Below the pieces are notes generated by a model. That model had not been told where the DNA came from and made no database searches. It saw nothing but the letters and a program-made list of their open reading frames with translations. Positions 45,661 to 57,720 of a stretch of DNA of 64,000 bases are shown here, in pieces. Position numbers and translations under genes: made by a program. Source of the DNA: Gnetum montanum (taxonomy: Eukaryota > Streptophyta > Gnetopsida > Gnetales > Gnetaceae); the NCBI GenBank assembly GCA_015680685.1, contig MNCI01014774.1:56556-120555 (forward strand), in the 5' to 3' direction. The stretch's first letter is position 1; every line of letters begins with the position of its first letter.

Positions 45661-46734
45661 TGCTAGATTAATGATGGCATTAACTTTGTGAGGGTCCACT
45701 CATATTCCAGCCTTTGACACTACAAACCCTAGCATGCATCCAGTTTTTACCACGAAGACATACTTCTTTGGATTGAGGTGTAGGTCATGCATTTGGTAGC
45801 GTTTGAGAACTACACCTAGATCATTGGGATGGTTAATAGTCTCTTTAGATTGTACCACTATGTCATCCACATAGTCTTTTAGTGTTTCTAGGATGTAATC
45901 ACTAAAGATGTATGTCATGGCTCTTTGGTAGGTTGCTCCGACGTTTTTGAGTCCAAAGGGCATCATAGTGTAACAGAAGGTACCCCATGGGGTCATGAAA
46001 GTGGTTGTTAACTAATGCTCTGAGTTGATATGAATTTGATTGTAGCTGAAGAAATCATCCATGAAGGATAGTAGAGCATGACCAGCCATAGTGTCAATAA
46101 GTTGATCAATACTAAGCAGTGGGAAGTCATCTTTGATCGTTGCTTTGTTTAGATCCCAGAAGTCTATACAGATTCATATTCCTCTAATTTTCTTAGAAAC
46201 TACAATAATGTTCGACACCCATTCTGAGTAATCAACTGCCTGGATGAAACCAACCTAATACAACTTAGTGATTTCATCGCGTAAGGCCAGTCCGATCTTT
46301 GGTTTAATTTTGTGAGCCTTTTGTTTAACTACCTTCATACGTTGGTCTAAGAAAATGTTATGCTGTATAAGCCTTGGATCTAAGCCTATCATGTCATTAT
46401 AGGACCACACAAATACCTCAATGTTATCTTGAAGGATCTTGGATACATCTATATGCGTTTGTGAATCTAGGAGGGAGCTAAGTTTTAACATCTTTATTTT
46501 CCCCCTGGATCTAGTCACAGGCATTTCAATGAGAGGGTCCTTAGTTACATCCCTGGCCTCTAAATCTAAGGCTTGGACCAGATGTTTGGGCCAGTCTGGG
46601 AATCTTTCTAAGGACACCACAATGTTATCAGTGGATGATTCCTAGTCTATTGACTCTGGGTTTAATTGTCTTGTAAGCTCACCATGTGGGCCTATCAAGG
46701 CTAGAAGTGAAGATAGATCACGATGCATGGCCAT
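45660..46734 (-). pseudogene. Reverse transcriptase, element 3; pol ORF start
   Basis: The pol frame appears to start at MAMHRDLSSLLALIGP (46734) and runs through FPDWPKHLVQAL, YNDMIGLDPRLIQHNIF (N-terminal RT block), WGTFCYTMMPFGLKNVGATY and the catalytic YVDDIVV (YVDD at 45873-45862). A few stops. Start choice: the motif spacer lies directly upstream and no gag or protease is joined to it, so it is a separate ORF or an exon reached by splicing (CAATTATTGCAG just upstream resembles an acceptor). Confidence 0.82.
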
Positions 46735-47381
46735 TCTTGTCAACCTTCCATAATAAGATAAAATCCAAGTCAAGTGATACTTGTTTGTAGCAACAACGCA
46801 TAGTAAACATTTGCAAAGCAATAATGAGATACGAAATGGCTGCAATAATTGACAAGTGTGAGATAAAATTTACAAGTTGCTAGTTTAAGGTCGTAGCAGA
46901 CCGCCTGGATGCAGAGTTGTGGTTTAAAACTGCTAGTTTAAGGTCTTTGCAAACCACTAACTTGGTCAAATTGTGAGTTGTAACTATTAGTTTAAGGTCT
47001 TTATGGACCATTAACAGGTTAGGTTTGTAAGTGGAAACTATTAGTTTAAGGTCTTTATGGACCGCTAATGGGTTATTCTTGCAAAGGTAAGTTGCTAGTT
47101 TAAGGTGGGACAAAAGTTTTGATTGGGTCCACCTACTATGATGCAAACAGTGATGCTACGCTATGGCATGAGTGCTATGCTATATGAAGCATCCCACATT
47201 AATCGTGGTGCGAAAATGGCAAGTTCCTTTCACCGCGTTGGCTATAAATAGGGGTTTACCCCTAGTAAACATGTCATTTTCATTATAAGAATGCAGAGCC
47301 CATATCCAGAGTGTAGAGTAGTTGTATTGATAAAGAGTAAGGAAATTTAGTGTAGCAATTAATAGAGAATTTGCAACCAAG
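46735..47381. promoter_or_regulatory. Divergent intergenic region between pol and antisense gene
   Basis: About 650 bp separate pol (minus) from the antisense gene (plus). It holds five copies of a TAGTTTAAGGTCKTWG word (46875-47105, the plus-strand reading of the TAAACTAG motif) and a TATA box CTATAAATA at 47242-47250, 132 bp before the ATG at 47382. No clear TATA box faces pol. Confidence 0.65.
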
Positions 47382-50300
47382 ATGATGGCACCTAAAGGAG
47401 AATGCAAACACTACGCGCTCGCCAAGGTGGACGAGGTGAAAGACACCCTGTGGCGTCTATCGCAGTATGAGAAGAGACTTTGTTGGCCCGGTAAGTTGCT
47501 ACGCTACCTTTGTTTTCTAGGCTGTTGTTGTTGTCTCTTTTTTTTTGTAATGAAATCTATGTCTTCTGTCACCGTTTTGGTTGCCATTTTGGCTATTACA
47601 CTGCTACTGTTGCCAATTCGATTGTGGTGGGTGTACGGACGCTACGCAAATGTTTCTTGCAGTATTGCCAAGACTTCCATTGTTGTGACTGCCTCACCAT
47701 AGAGGTTTAGGTGATCTTGGCAACCTAACACGTGAATAGCATAGCGTACGGCCATCAAGATGGTTTGGCCATGTGTCATATTGACAACATAACAAGTGTT
47801 TAACACAGCATAGCATGAATTGTTTTATATGGTAGAAGATTGGTTGAAATGGGAGTAGCATATTAAATTATTTCTTACTTGAAATTCACATTTAATTTTT
47901 TTTCTTACACTAGGTCAATGTGTTGTAAGACCTTTAGACCAATGGATCGGTAATATCATGTTGCTACGCTATTGATCTTATGGTTCTATTGGTGAATATG
48001 CCTTTGTTATAAATCTGTTATATTGTTGTGCCTATTTTGTTAGTATGTTTGTTATGTGCATCGTGTGACAGTTAATATAAGGCATAGCCAGCATTGCTAT
48101 GTTGTGTGATGCCTGATGGCCATGCTACGTTGCAAATGCTATTTTGTTACATTGTTTGTAATATTTGAAGAAAGGGGGCTTATGCTATGCTACATGCAAA
48201 GAAAGGGTTATGCTATGCTATTTTCAAATGGATAATCATGCTACGCTACATGTGAACTCCACTCAAACATAATGCTAACATTTGCCATTTTGTTGTGTAG
48301 GGTGATGTGAAGACCCATTTTGATTATTCTAGAAATTGTAAGGGTTTTGTGCTACCTATGTGAATTGGTGGCTAACATTCCTCTGCCCCATGCACATGTG
48401 GAGAAGTAGGCAATCTGGTTCCAGGAAGGCACATGGGACTTCCTTCAATTTCTCCTCTAGCACTTTAGTGTGATCATTTGGTCACACTTATCAGCAGAGA
48501 TAGCAGCCACAATTATAGAAACCCTATTCCCTAGGGCAAATCGATGTATTCTGAAATTTCAAACTAATGGGTCAATCAAGGGCGAGTAGGCAGAAGGATC
48601 CAACTAGCATCCAAAAATCCTGAGATGCTTGAGTTGGATCTAGGAAATGCCTTAATATAAATGTTATCACCTGTACAACACGTTTTTTGTTGCCCGTCAC
48701 ATGGGCACCTATTTCAGAACCCACTAGGAACCATTTATTTTGCTGACGGGTGATTTTTGTAAATGTATTATGTTACATAATGCAATGCATGCTATGTTAG
48801 GAAACAATGTTAATAGTGTATGTACTTTTTTTTTGTGTTACTAGGTTTTATATCGACAAGATTGGGCTTCACGGTGATACTGATGCCTTGGCTTTGGCAT
48901 AGATGGCCTTGCAGGAGTTTTCCTCCATTGGAAATGTGAGTGTCAGCATAATAGGAAAATGTGGGGGTGAGTACAAAACCTATCCAACCTGGTACTCCTA
49001 GTTTTATAGGAAGTGTAAGGAGGCTAGTTGGTTGACTAGGGATTGGGCATCCCTTAGGTCGATCACCATTGAAGATGTGTTGGTGGATCTCGCATTGTTC
49101 TCATCATCATTTAAACCTGGTATGCTAGACCATGAATTTATATTTGCATATTCGAGTGTTGTTTCATCTTTCTTCTATTTTTTTTGTTCAACTCTTTTTT
49201 TGTCAAATTGCTACAGTGGCGAAGAAATCCCAGGAGGTCACCGTGATCACCTCTCGACATAATGAGGTCAACATCTATTTCAAGTATGGGGAGGTGGATG
49301 AGACCCAATGCTCGCTTTGCAATGGGGCCTAGGACTTGATCATCAACAAACTTTGGGATGCTGGGCTCATGGAGTTCTTAGCCATCAACCTAAGCATCCT
49401 TGCTATAGAAATGCTTGCCTTATCCGACTCCTTTTCCAAAAGAGCAAACTACTTCCACACACATGTCCACGGTGTGCTAGTTGTGCTTGAGGTTAATGAC
49501 CAACTATTTGTGGATCTCTTCGGTGTCCCTTCTAATGGCCTCCCCATGGGAGAAAAGACCAAAAAGGAGGTAAACCATTAGGGGGAAATTGAGGAGTGGC
49601 TAGGGGCGGTGAAGGATCAAAAGGGGATCCATATTGAAGAGGCCAAGCTAAAAGTGGCCAAAAAAGTTTACCCCATCTTTTGTGGCCGTGCTTTCCCCAA
49701 GCTACTCTCCCAAGGAAACATCATTGGGATCGAGCAAGCTTGGATAATGAGAGAATTCATGGAAGAGGGGGCTCGTTACAATTGGGCCAAGCATATTTGC
49801 AAAGGTCTGCAGGCTGAAATGGTCAAGCTTTGTAAAAAGCGTAAATTTGGTTTCAATGTGCATCATGCCTTCTTTGTAGCCTTCTTGAAATGCTTCATGG
49901 AAATCTTGTTAGTTCATGAGAATGGAGTCTGGGTGCTACAAAATCATAACTAGATTTCCAAACCATGGATTTAGCAAGTCTTCCATACCACCCAATCCTA
50001 GGATCCCCCAGAAGCTATTGGGGAATCGTTTTCAATGACTACCAGGGATCAGGTGGCACGCAACTTCCATGGCCAAGACAGTGTAGGAGAGGTGCCCCCT
50101 ACTACTAATAGTAGTGTATCAAAGGGGAAATGCCTCATTGCAAAGATGGTGGCAACTAAGTTGCAGTGCAAAAGGTCTCGCCCGGCTGAGGATCCTTCTT
50201 GTATGGATGAATAAAGGGGGCAGAAACTGTTGTTCAAGCTTCATAGAATGTAGCCTCCCATTGGTAAATGCTTCCTCTTTTTATTTATTTGTTGCCTTTT

Positions 50301-50593
50301 TTGTTTGGTTAATGATCGCTACTTTGTGCTATGCTAGGTAGCGTAGGATAGCGTAGCATTTGTTTCAAGTTAGTATGCTTTCGCCCAATGTGACCATGCT
50401 TTATTAGCAGAGGAAGAAGAAGAAGAAGAAGGTGAAGAAGAGGTGACAGTGCCTGAAATAGGGGTGACTAATAAAGATGCAAGGGCCCCAGCCACAAAGG
50501 AAAGGGCCCCAATCAAGGAAGAAGAAGCTCTTACTGAAAAGCAAAGGACTCCCACCAATGAGGAGAATGCTCCTGCTAACTGGCCTGGATAAG
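47382..50593 (+). pseudogene. Element 3 antisense gene
   Basis: Multi-exon gene opposite to pol. Exon 1 47382-47490 (MMAPKGECKHYALAKVDEVK ... LCWPG|GTAAGT); exon 2 48301-48749 (WSHLSAEIAATIIETLFPRA); exon 3 48845-49119 (FYIDKIGLHGD, GGEYKTYPTWYS); exon 4 49217-50263, the main domain (VNIYFKYGEVDETQ, LFVDLFGVPSNGLPMG, EEWLGAVKDQKGIH, FPKLLSQGN, MREFMEEGARYNWAKH); exon 5 50411-50593 starting with a glutamate run. Introns have GT/AG borders; intron 1 is about 810 bp. The 3' exons (coiled coil, acidic tail) are missing. Several stops. It has its own TATA box, so it was an independent transcription unit. Function unknown. Confidence 0.75.
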
Positions 50594-50939
50594 GTAACAC
50601 GAGGCATTGCATTCAAGGAGAAAGATGCATCATAGTGTTGAACTTAGGCTAAGTTGGAGGATGCAGTGGCCTTAGAACTGTGATGTCCCTTCCTTTGGTC
50701 ATGTCTAAAGAAGGAATGCTTTCAATGTTTTAGAGGATTCCCATTATGGTTGATAGTAGTAGCACAAGTAACATTCATGGGTTGATGCTGTGGTGCAAAC
50801 CTTTTGGGTATAATTGATGGCAATGTAGAAGGAGGTGAAGGGTGAGAATATTAAAATTGAGGAGAAGTGTAAGACACATGAGGGGGTGATTTTTTTGAAG
50901 AGGATATGCACTGATAGTATTTAGGAGAATGATAACTAT
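50594..50939. other. Junction stretch between antisense gene and LTR
   Basis: No ORF or known motif. It ends where the element 4 LTR begins without its first 150 bp or so, so a rearrangement breakpoint lies near 50940. Confidence 0.5.
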
Positions 50940-52626
50940 GAAATTTGGCAAGTTTTCTACTTCTAGGACTAGTAAGCTTACTAGACTTACCAACCTACAC
51001 AAGTGGATAGTTGGCCCAGCTGATAGTCTACCTAGAGACCATGCCTGGAGTTATCGACAGTGTTCAGGATGGACAAAAAAGTTTGACAAGTTTTCTAGTA
51101 GAGAAGTCTGCTATGCTACGCTATGTTGTGCAGCATAGAAAGCCTTTGAAAAATCAATCAAGTATCCGAATACAAGCTTTGGCAAGATGTTCGTGCAAGG
51201 TAAAGTTAGAATTTGACCAACACAGGGTGCTATGCTATGCTACACTATATAGCGTAGCATAGTGTAGCAAGGGTGAAAAACACAAAGACTCCTCTACCAA
51301 GCCGTTTCGGCAAAAGAACTACATCTAACAACATTGTGGCTTCCAAAACTACCCTGTCTCATATAGCCCTTGAACCACAAGTAAATTTTTCTTGTGAAAT
51401 CCTAAAATTTTGATAGAAATGCATGTTACATTGGTTGTTATGCTATGCTATGTTACATAGCATAGCAAAGATGCAAATCAATAAAATACTCCAAAGATTA
51501 ACCCGACATGTGCCAAGGCTTCCAGCAAATGCTGTTGACTCCAACAAAAGTTTCGTATTCAACCCAGTGGCTACATTATGCTACACTACATAGCTTAGCA
51601 CAATGTATCAAGCAGCTATGTTACATCATTATGCTAGATAGTGTAAGTGATGCAAAGTTGACAGAGGCATCAGGACATCTTCAGCTAGCTCTATAGCTTG
51701 TTAGCAATAACTAAGCTCACTGTGATTAGCGACTTTGTTCCACTTTGGCATACCCCTTAGTCCATCCCCAAAAATTTTTTGCTATGCTTGACCTTGTTCA
51801 TAAGGATAGGAAAGACATAGTCCTAGGGTGGAGACTCCATTTTTGCTTGCACTGTTAGCACACTGGATTCTAGCATGTGTAGTTTTGACAACATGGTACA
51901 ACGTAGCAAAGTTCGCGACTGGCATAGCATGCCTATAGGGTACCATCATGTTTGTAGATTGTGGGGTCTAAGACATGTGGCACCTAAACCACATTTTTCT
52001 CCTGCTCCTAGCCTTATAAATATGCTGGCAAATGATGCTCAGGGCATTGGCTTTTTGGGTTGGCATTTTTCATCCAAAGAGATTGGCATTTTTACATTAA
52101 CAAGAGCAGGTGACTTGTTGGCTTTTTGCATTGGTTGGTTGGCTTGTTGATTGGATTTTTTGCATAGTTGGCTTTCTAGATTAGCTTTTGGCATAGTTGG
52201 CTTTTTATTTTGCACCTAAGAGCATAGTTGGCACATTTTGAGCATTCTGGTTACCTTTGAGATTTCTGTGCCTCCCAGTGTTGCACAACCGATTGTATCC
52301 ATCTCAACAAAGTAAAGCTATGATCTTAAGGTGGTGCATTCTCTCACTCTATTTTGCTTTATGATTATACTTATTATCATTTCATTTTGCATCATTTTTG
52401 TCCTGTTACATTTAATAATCATCATATTACGCTATGAGCATCATTTCTAAAGTAAACGTCTGTGAAAGATTAAGTCACACCTATTAAGTTCCTAGTTGAT
52501 CAACAAGACCATTCAGGGCATCTTGAATCCATTTTCTCTAGCACAGCCCTTGCACAGATCTGGGGTTAAACTATTTTGCCTAGTAACCTCTCAATGTTCT
52601 AGCCACTGATGTTTTCAGTCACAACA
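50940..52626 (+). repeat. Element 4 5' LTR, start missing
   Basis: Aligns inverted with 38851-41500. Contains GCTAYGCTA palindromes at about 51104-51140, 51228-51269, 51438-51470 and 51570-51612, a TATA box (TTATAAATA near 52015) and ends GTCACAACA before the PBS. Confidence 0.85.
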
Positions 52627-52631
52627 GTTTT

Positions 52632-52647
52632 TGGTGCTAGAAGGAGG
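52632..52647 (+). other. Primer-binding site, element 4
   Basis: TGGTGCTAGAAGGAGG, as in elements 1 and 2. Confidence 0.75.
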
Positions 52648-52867
52648 GATTTTGGTGTCCTTTTTGCATCTCACACGTAGTCCTGCATGCTCTCTGTACC
52701 CCATCACTCATCAGCGTAAACGTGAAACCATTGCGGTTATTTACACATCGTGTGGTATAGGCTGGTCACAACAAAGGTTCCTTTGGAACCCTACAGGACA
52801 AAATGCCTCTGATCGCCTCTTGATCTCTAGTTTTTCTTGCTCGCAAACTATTTTCAACCTTACAAAA

Positions 52868-55800
52868 ATGATTTCCTCAACCACTATTGTTGCTACCTCA
52901 AACCTTGAGGTCCCTTTTTTAGTTTAGGAAACCACAGGTGCTAAGCAACTGCCTAGCCTAGTGCAAGGGCAACACCGATCTCTTAGGATCCAAAACCAAT
53001 CACCTGAGAGCTTGGTACAACATACAGAAATTTACAATTTCCTCTATGCTAAGATCCAGGTGAATCTGCCCTTAGATGCTCAAGAACTCAAAGGAAAATG
53101 TAACTTTGAATTCCTTTACTATAATGGGAGTGAATTTATCCCTACTCCTGGCACTTCCATTCCCCTGACGAAAACATATCAGTGGATCTTAGATCAACTA
53201 GTACAGAAAAGTAGGTCTAGGGAGTAGTGAGACACAACATTCCACTATGACAAGGAATTTTAGGATGGACAAGAGGACCTAGATTCCTAGTCTAAGGGTG
53301 GGGGTCAAACTAACCTTACGACTATCCCTCCCACCATGACCTTCTTGTTGAACCTGCTTTTCATGACTACTCCCTTTATGATTATGTCCACCCTGTCGCA
53401 AACCGCAGTTTCATCGGCCATAGGTAGCCATGCCATACCCTCGACATATCAACATGCCTATTCCTCCATCTCATTTGTAGGCACTATCCCTCCACAATCT
53501 GTTTCGCAATCTATCCCTTCATTGTACCAAGCACTGATCATGGCTACCCTAGCTTATGTGCACATGGTACCTATGTCACAGTTGCATACAGTCTCCGCTT
53601 TCATTCCAGCATCTACACATGTTCCACCATTAGTGGCGGGCCTAGCCCCATCTACGTGGTGGATCCCAATCACTTCTCCCCCTGCTTTGCAACCTTTTCA
53701 AATGTTACATTATGCTCACCATCAACCGTACCAGGTCTTGTAAATGGTACAACCAAGCATAGGACTATGGTCTACCCCATCGATCACGTAAACAACCTAT
53801 CCTATGGCACCACCAGCCACCACCACTCCAACAGCACCACTCATTCGGTGGTGGACAACACAAGCAACACCCTTCATAAGGGCCACCCCAACGACACCAC
53901 CTATGAGCCAAGTTGCTACCACTACCATGCCATTAATGGTGGCCACCCCTACAACCCTACAACCGTCTACATTGTCCCTAGGTCTGGACCAAGCATCCCA
54001 ACTTATCTAGACCCTTACTGAAGAAATTAAGCACCTAAAAGTTGTTGGTTCTGACATCGTACAAGTCATAGATTTGTACCATGAAAATCCCATCAGCCCG
54101 GTAGTCCCCATGCTCACATTACCCCCCTAGGATGCCACTCCCCTACTTTACAAAATACAACAGGGAGGGTGACCCCAATGCACATCTCGTGATGTTTAGA
54201 TCTGAGTCCCTTCTATTGCAACAATGGCTACACATCATCATCCACATCTTTGCTATGGCTTTGATAGGCAAAGCTTTAGACTGGTACTACATGCTCCCAC
54301 ACTCTTCTATCTCAACCCTAGAGGAGCTGCTGACTCAGCTGGTAACTCGTTTTAAGTATAACTTGAAACTAGAGGTTACGTTGGATTAGTTAATGAGCAT
54401 TAAGCAAGATCCATTGGAATTAATCCAAAAATTTATCCAACGGTGGAGCGCTACCCTGAATGAGATCCGTGAGCCTATCACGGAGGCCCATCTACTAGCC
54501 ATCTTTAAGGGTGCAGTAAATGACTTTATTAAGTCCAAAATGTACTATCTAGCTTCATGAACTCTTAGTCAAGGTTTTGCCCAGACCAAAAGCATTCAAG
54601 ATGTGGTCAAGGCAAGTAAAGATCCAACCTATGTTGCTTATAAAAACACGTATATCAAGAAGGACAAAGAGAAAGGAAAAGCTACAATAGCCACAGTGGC
54701 CACTGTGGAAAATGAGGCCAAGTCCAACAATAGAAACAACAAAAAGGCAACCACTACATCAACTAAATCCATGCCTAGTGCCCAACCCTCAACCTCAGCA
54801 CTAGAGGCATCAACATTGCCTAAGCTCAATTTTGAGTGTAAAGATTGCTCTAAATATACCACTTTGGTTGTTAAGCCTTTAGAACTCCTGAAGAAATTAT
54901 TGGGAGCTAGGTACATCCAACATAAGTGGATGTTGAAGGTGGCAATCAAAAGGCATCAATAGTACTATGAGCTCCTTAGGAACCCCTCTTTGACTATTCC
55001 CAACAAGCTGCCAGTTCCTAAGAACTTCAAGTTGAAGTGGTTCTATGATTACCATCAACTTTGTGGTCATGACATGGATTACTGTTTAGCATTAAAGGAT
55101 GACATTCAATGAATGATTGATTAGGGGAAGTTGGTTTGCGATGAAAGCAACCCTGTGTGCCTCGAGAATCAATCTATGCATGTTTACACATATTTACTTA
55201 ATTCCAACAATGTCAACTACATCAGCAACACCATTGTGGCAGACAGTAATCTTGAACCGCCTCAGCAACCGTTTGTGGTTCACGTGCCTCAACGTAGTGC
55301 ACCGACACTAGCAGTGGTCAAAAAGACACCACAACAACCATTTTTCCTTAAAGTTCCTTCTTGGGCATCCGCCCCTACACCTTTCATGTTTAAAACCACA
55401 CTGTTGCTTGTGCTGATACTAGAAACACTATTTATCATCAAGGGGCCAAAACATTCAACTACCCCTGCAATAGAGAGTCAAGCCATGACAACCTCACAAC
55501 CTTCCCATTCAAAGAAGAGGGAAGAGCATCTGATGGACAAGGAAGCTAAACAATGTACCGCCTCAATTCCCCATAAGCCTACCTCCTGATCTTCCATGCC
55601 TTCACACCTGTCATCATCAAGAGCTGACTCTGCTATGCCCAAGCAATCATCGCCAGCCCATCCAAAAAGGTCCAACCCCAAACCTGAAATCACTCCTCCT
55701 TCGGAAACTTGTCTCCTAGGAAAAATAGAGGAAGATAAGGGTAGCAAGCAACAAGAGAGTAGATAGGACCTGCTAAATGCCCTTACTCACGTCAAGTAGG

Positions 55801-56665
55801 CTCTAAAATAGAAGAAAATAACTTTGAGCTTGTATGACTTGGTAATGACCTCTACCGCACAGCATGAGGCCTTGGTTCGTATGTTGACGTCCATACCGGT
55901 GGATGAAAGCATACCAATAGAGGAAAAGGTAATTCATGTAGTTATGCTCCCTCCTTCATCTGAAAAATCAAGGCTAGCCCAGTTAACATTTTGTGATGAA
56001 TCCATTAAAGACGACCTTGAAAAGGGTCAGGTGACAACAACACTGATGTTCATCACAATTCAAGTTGGCCAACATAGGATCCGAAGAGTTCACATTGATG
56101 ATGGTGCCATGACCAATGTCATCCCTTTTTCCATTGTGGACAAGTTGGACGTAGTGGATCAAATCAAGCCTATGACGACAACCTACCTAAAATTGTTTAA
56201 TGAGGTGCGAGTGCAACTAAAAGAAACTGTGTAGATCAACTTTGTGGTAGGCGACCAGTTCTCCACAAACACAACGTTCATAGTGGTAGAGGAGATGCCA
56301 GGATTCAACCTGATTCTAGGGAGATTATGGTTGGCCCAACTAAGGGCTATTTCATTGCTAATACATTAAGAGATTCATTTACCCTATGTAGGAGGGGAAG
56401 TGGTGATACACAGTGATGAAGTAGCTCCTTGGACCATACACAATGTGGGGTTAGAGCAAGGTTTAGAGAATGAAGTCTTTAAAGAATAGGCCCCTGTTCA
56501 AACAGAGGCACTTGAACAAGCTAAAACTAGTACCAATGAAGTCACAATGTGGTTTGAACTACCATTTCAAGCGGCAAACGATAGCATAGAGGAATACCAC
56601 AATAAGGCCCCTTGACCTTATACATCACCAACCCACGATGTGTCAAAAAGAAACTCCAAAATTGA
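52868..56665 (+). pseudogene. Element 4 gag-protease (decayed)
   Basis: Starts MISSTTIVATSNLEVPF, then RSLRIQNQSPESL. The gag domain (about 54060-54560) reads YNREGDPNAHL, IGKALDWYYMLP, TRFKYNLKLE; its lysine-rich tail is at 54603-54760. The knuckle region is near 55050 (YDYHQLCGHDMDYC). Peptide motif copies PFVVHVP and PFFLKVP follow. The protease (about 55824-56420) has HIDDGAMTNVIP and FNLILGRLWLAQL. Ends VKKKLQN-stop, as in elements 1 and 2. Scattered stops (54118, 54547, 56233 and others). Confidence 0.8.
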
Positions 56666-56788
56666 ACTGTATCAACAGGCTATGTTACCCTTTATGCATA
56701 CTTCTCCTCACCTGCACTATTTGCTTTACATGGCTTTAACATCCTCTTTATTTATGCTATTTGTGTCGTATACTTCGTTCGCATATTT

Positions 56789-56980
56789 CATAGCCCACTA
56801 AGGCCTAAAACTAGAAAAATTCTTTACCCCACATCTTTACGAAGGCCTGAAATGGCCTAATACTAGTGATGGCCTAGAATGGCCTTAAACTACCATTACG
56901 GCCCGCCAAGGCCTAAAACTGGCTATTCAAGAAAAAAAAATTCTTTCTTTTATCACCTAACAAAGGCCCGAAATGACCTA
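56789..56980 (+). repeat. Motif spacer after gag-protease, element 4
   Basis: Five copies of GGCCTAAAACTAG-type words, e.g. CCGAAATGACCTAAAACTA. Confidence 0.8.
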
Positions 56981-57148
56981 AAACTAAGATGGAACAACAA
57001 AAAAAAAAGATAAAAATAGATAACATAGATAATAGAAAATGCCAAAATAAAGGAAATCTTATCATAGTTCATTTTCCATTTAAGGTATTAATCAAATAGT
57101 ATCTATAATATTCTTTCAAAAATTCAAATAAAATCCCTTGTTGTCATG

Positions 57149-57720
57149 CTACGAATCTTCCTCTGCACCATCGTTCCCTTCCTCAGAGGGCCTTGTATCT
57201 TCATTTGGATTTTGTATCAAAAAAATTAAAGTAGTAAGCTAGAGTCACAATAAAAATTGGAATAAAATAATTTGTTGCATCGTAAAAAGACACTAACCTG
57301 AGACAACCCCACATCTGTCTCAGGGGTTATGTAATCCAGGCTAGCCCTGAGGCGCTACAAGACCTCCTCTTCAGTAATGTCCACCTAGTGCCTATCTTCC
57401 AAGTCAGAGTTTACTGCAACTTTCTTGTTTTCAATAGCCATCCATCTCAATGGCCCTAGAGAAAAGGAGGAAATGGTGGTCCCACTAGTAGGAAAACTCA
57501 CTTCTTTTTCAAGGGATTCACTAACCATCACTTGTTGCATGAACTTGTCGTAAGCCCTAGAAGCGCCAATGACATCGAGAAACACTTCATGCATATAAAA
57601 CTTAACAAAAGCATCTCGGTAGTGTTTATGGTAGGTGACACATTCCAATTTATATGTATGGTTATGGTTTTTTGTGACTTCCCCCACTCGTAAACTCTTG
57701 CACTGTAGTCTTTCCAATCT
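57149..57720 (-). pseudogene. Last exons of the antisense gene, element 4
   Basis: Last exon (about 57215-57149) reads PNEDTRPSEEGNDGAEEDS-stop, the same acidic tail as in elements 1 and 2. The exon before it (57717-57300) reads NHNHTYKLECVTYHKHYRDA, then SFSLGPLRWMAIENKKVAV, matching 28790-28375. The gene breaks off at about 57720, just where the coiled-coil part of the exon would begin. Confidence 0.75.

Larger units (their letters stand above)
38851..50593 (-). mobile_element. Element 3: Tat pol-bearing element (minus)
   Basis: Right to left: antisense gene (47382-50593, plus), motif spacer (47105-46875), pol ORF from 46734 (RT, RNase H, second RNase H, integrase to about 43250), motif spacer (43245-42985), unassigned stretch, polypurine tract (41643-41631), 3' LTR. 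Gag, protease and a minus-strand 5' LTR are absent from the right side. Two RNase H domains place it in the Tat lineage. Confidence 0.8.
50940..57720 (+). mobile_element. Element 4: Tat-like element, both ends truncated
   Basis: LTR lacking its start (50940-52626), PBS (52632), short leader, gag-protease (52868-56665), motif spacer (56789-56980) and the last two exons of the antisense gene (57149-57720, minus). Its LTR is closest to that of element 3, which lies in inverted orientation. Confidence 0.8.

Noticed and set aside
47382-47702. A 106-residue membrane protein
   Set aside because: Its hydrophobic part is intron sequence read through the GTAAGT donor at 47491. Only the first 36 codons are exon.
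38851-52626. A single element bounded by the LTRs at 38851 and 52626
   Set aside because: The two LTRs are in inverted orientation and each has its own PPT or PBS on the wrong side for a normal pair. Considered instead as two elements or an inversion.
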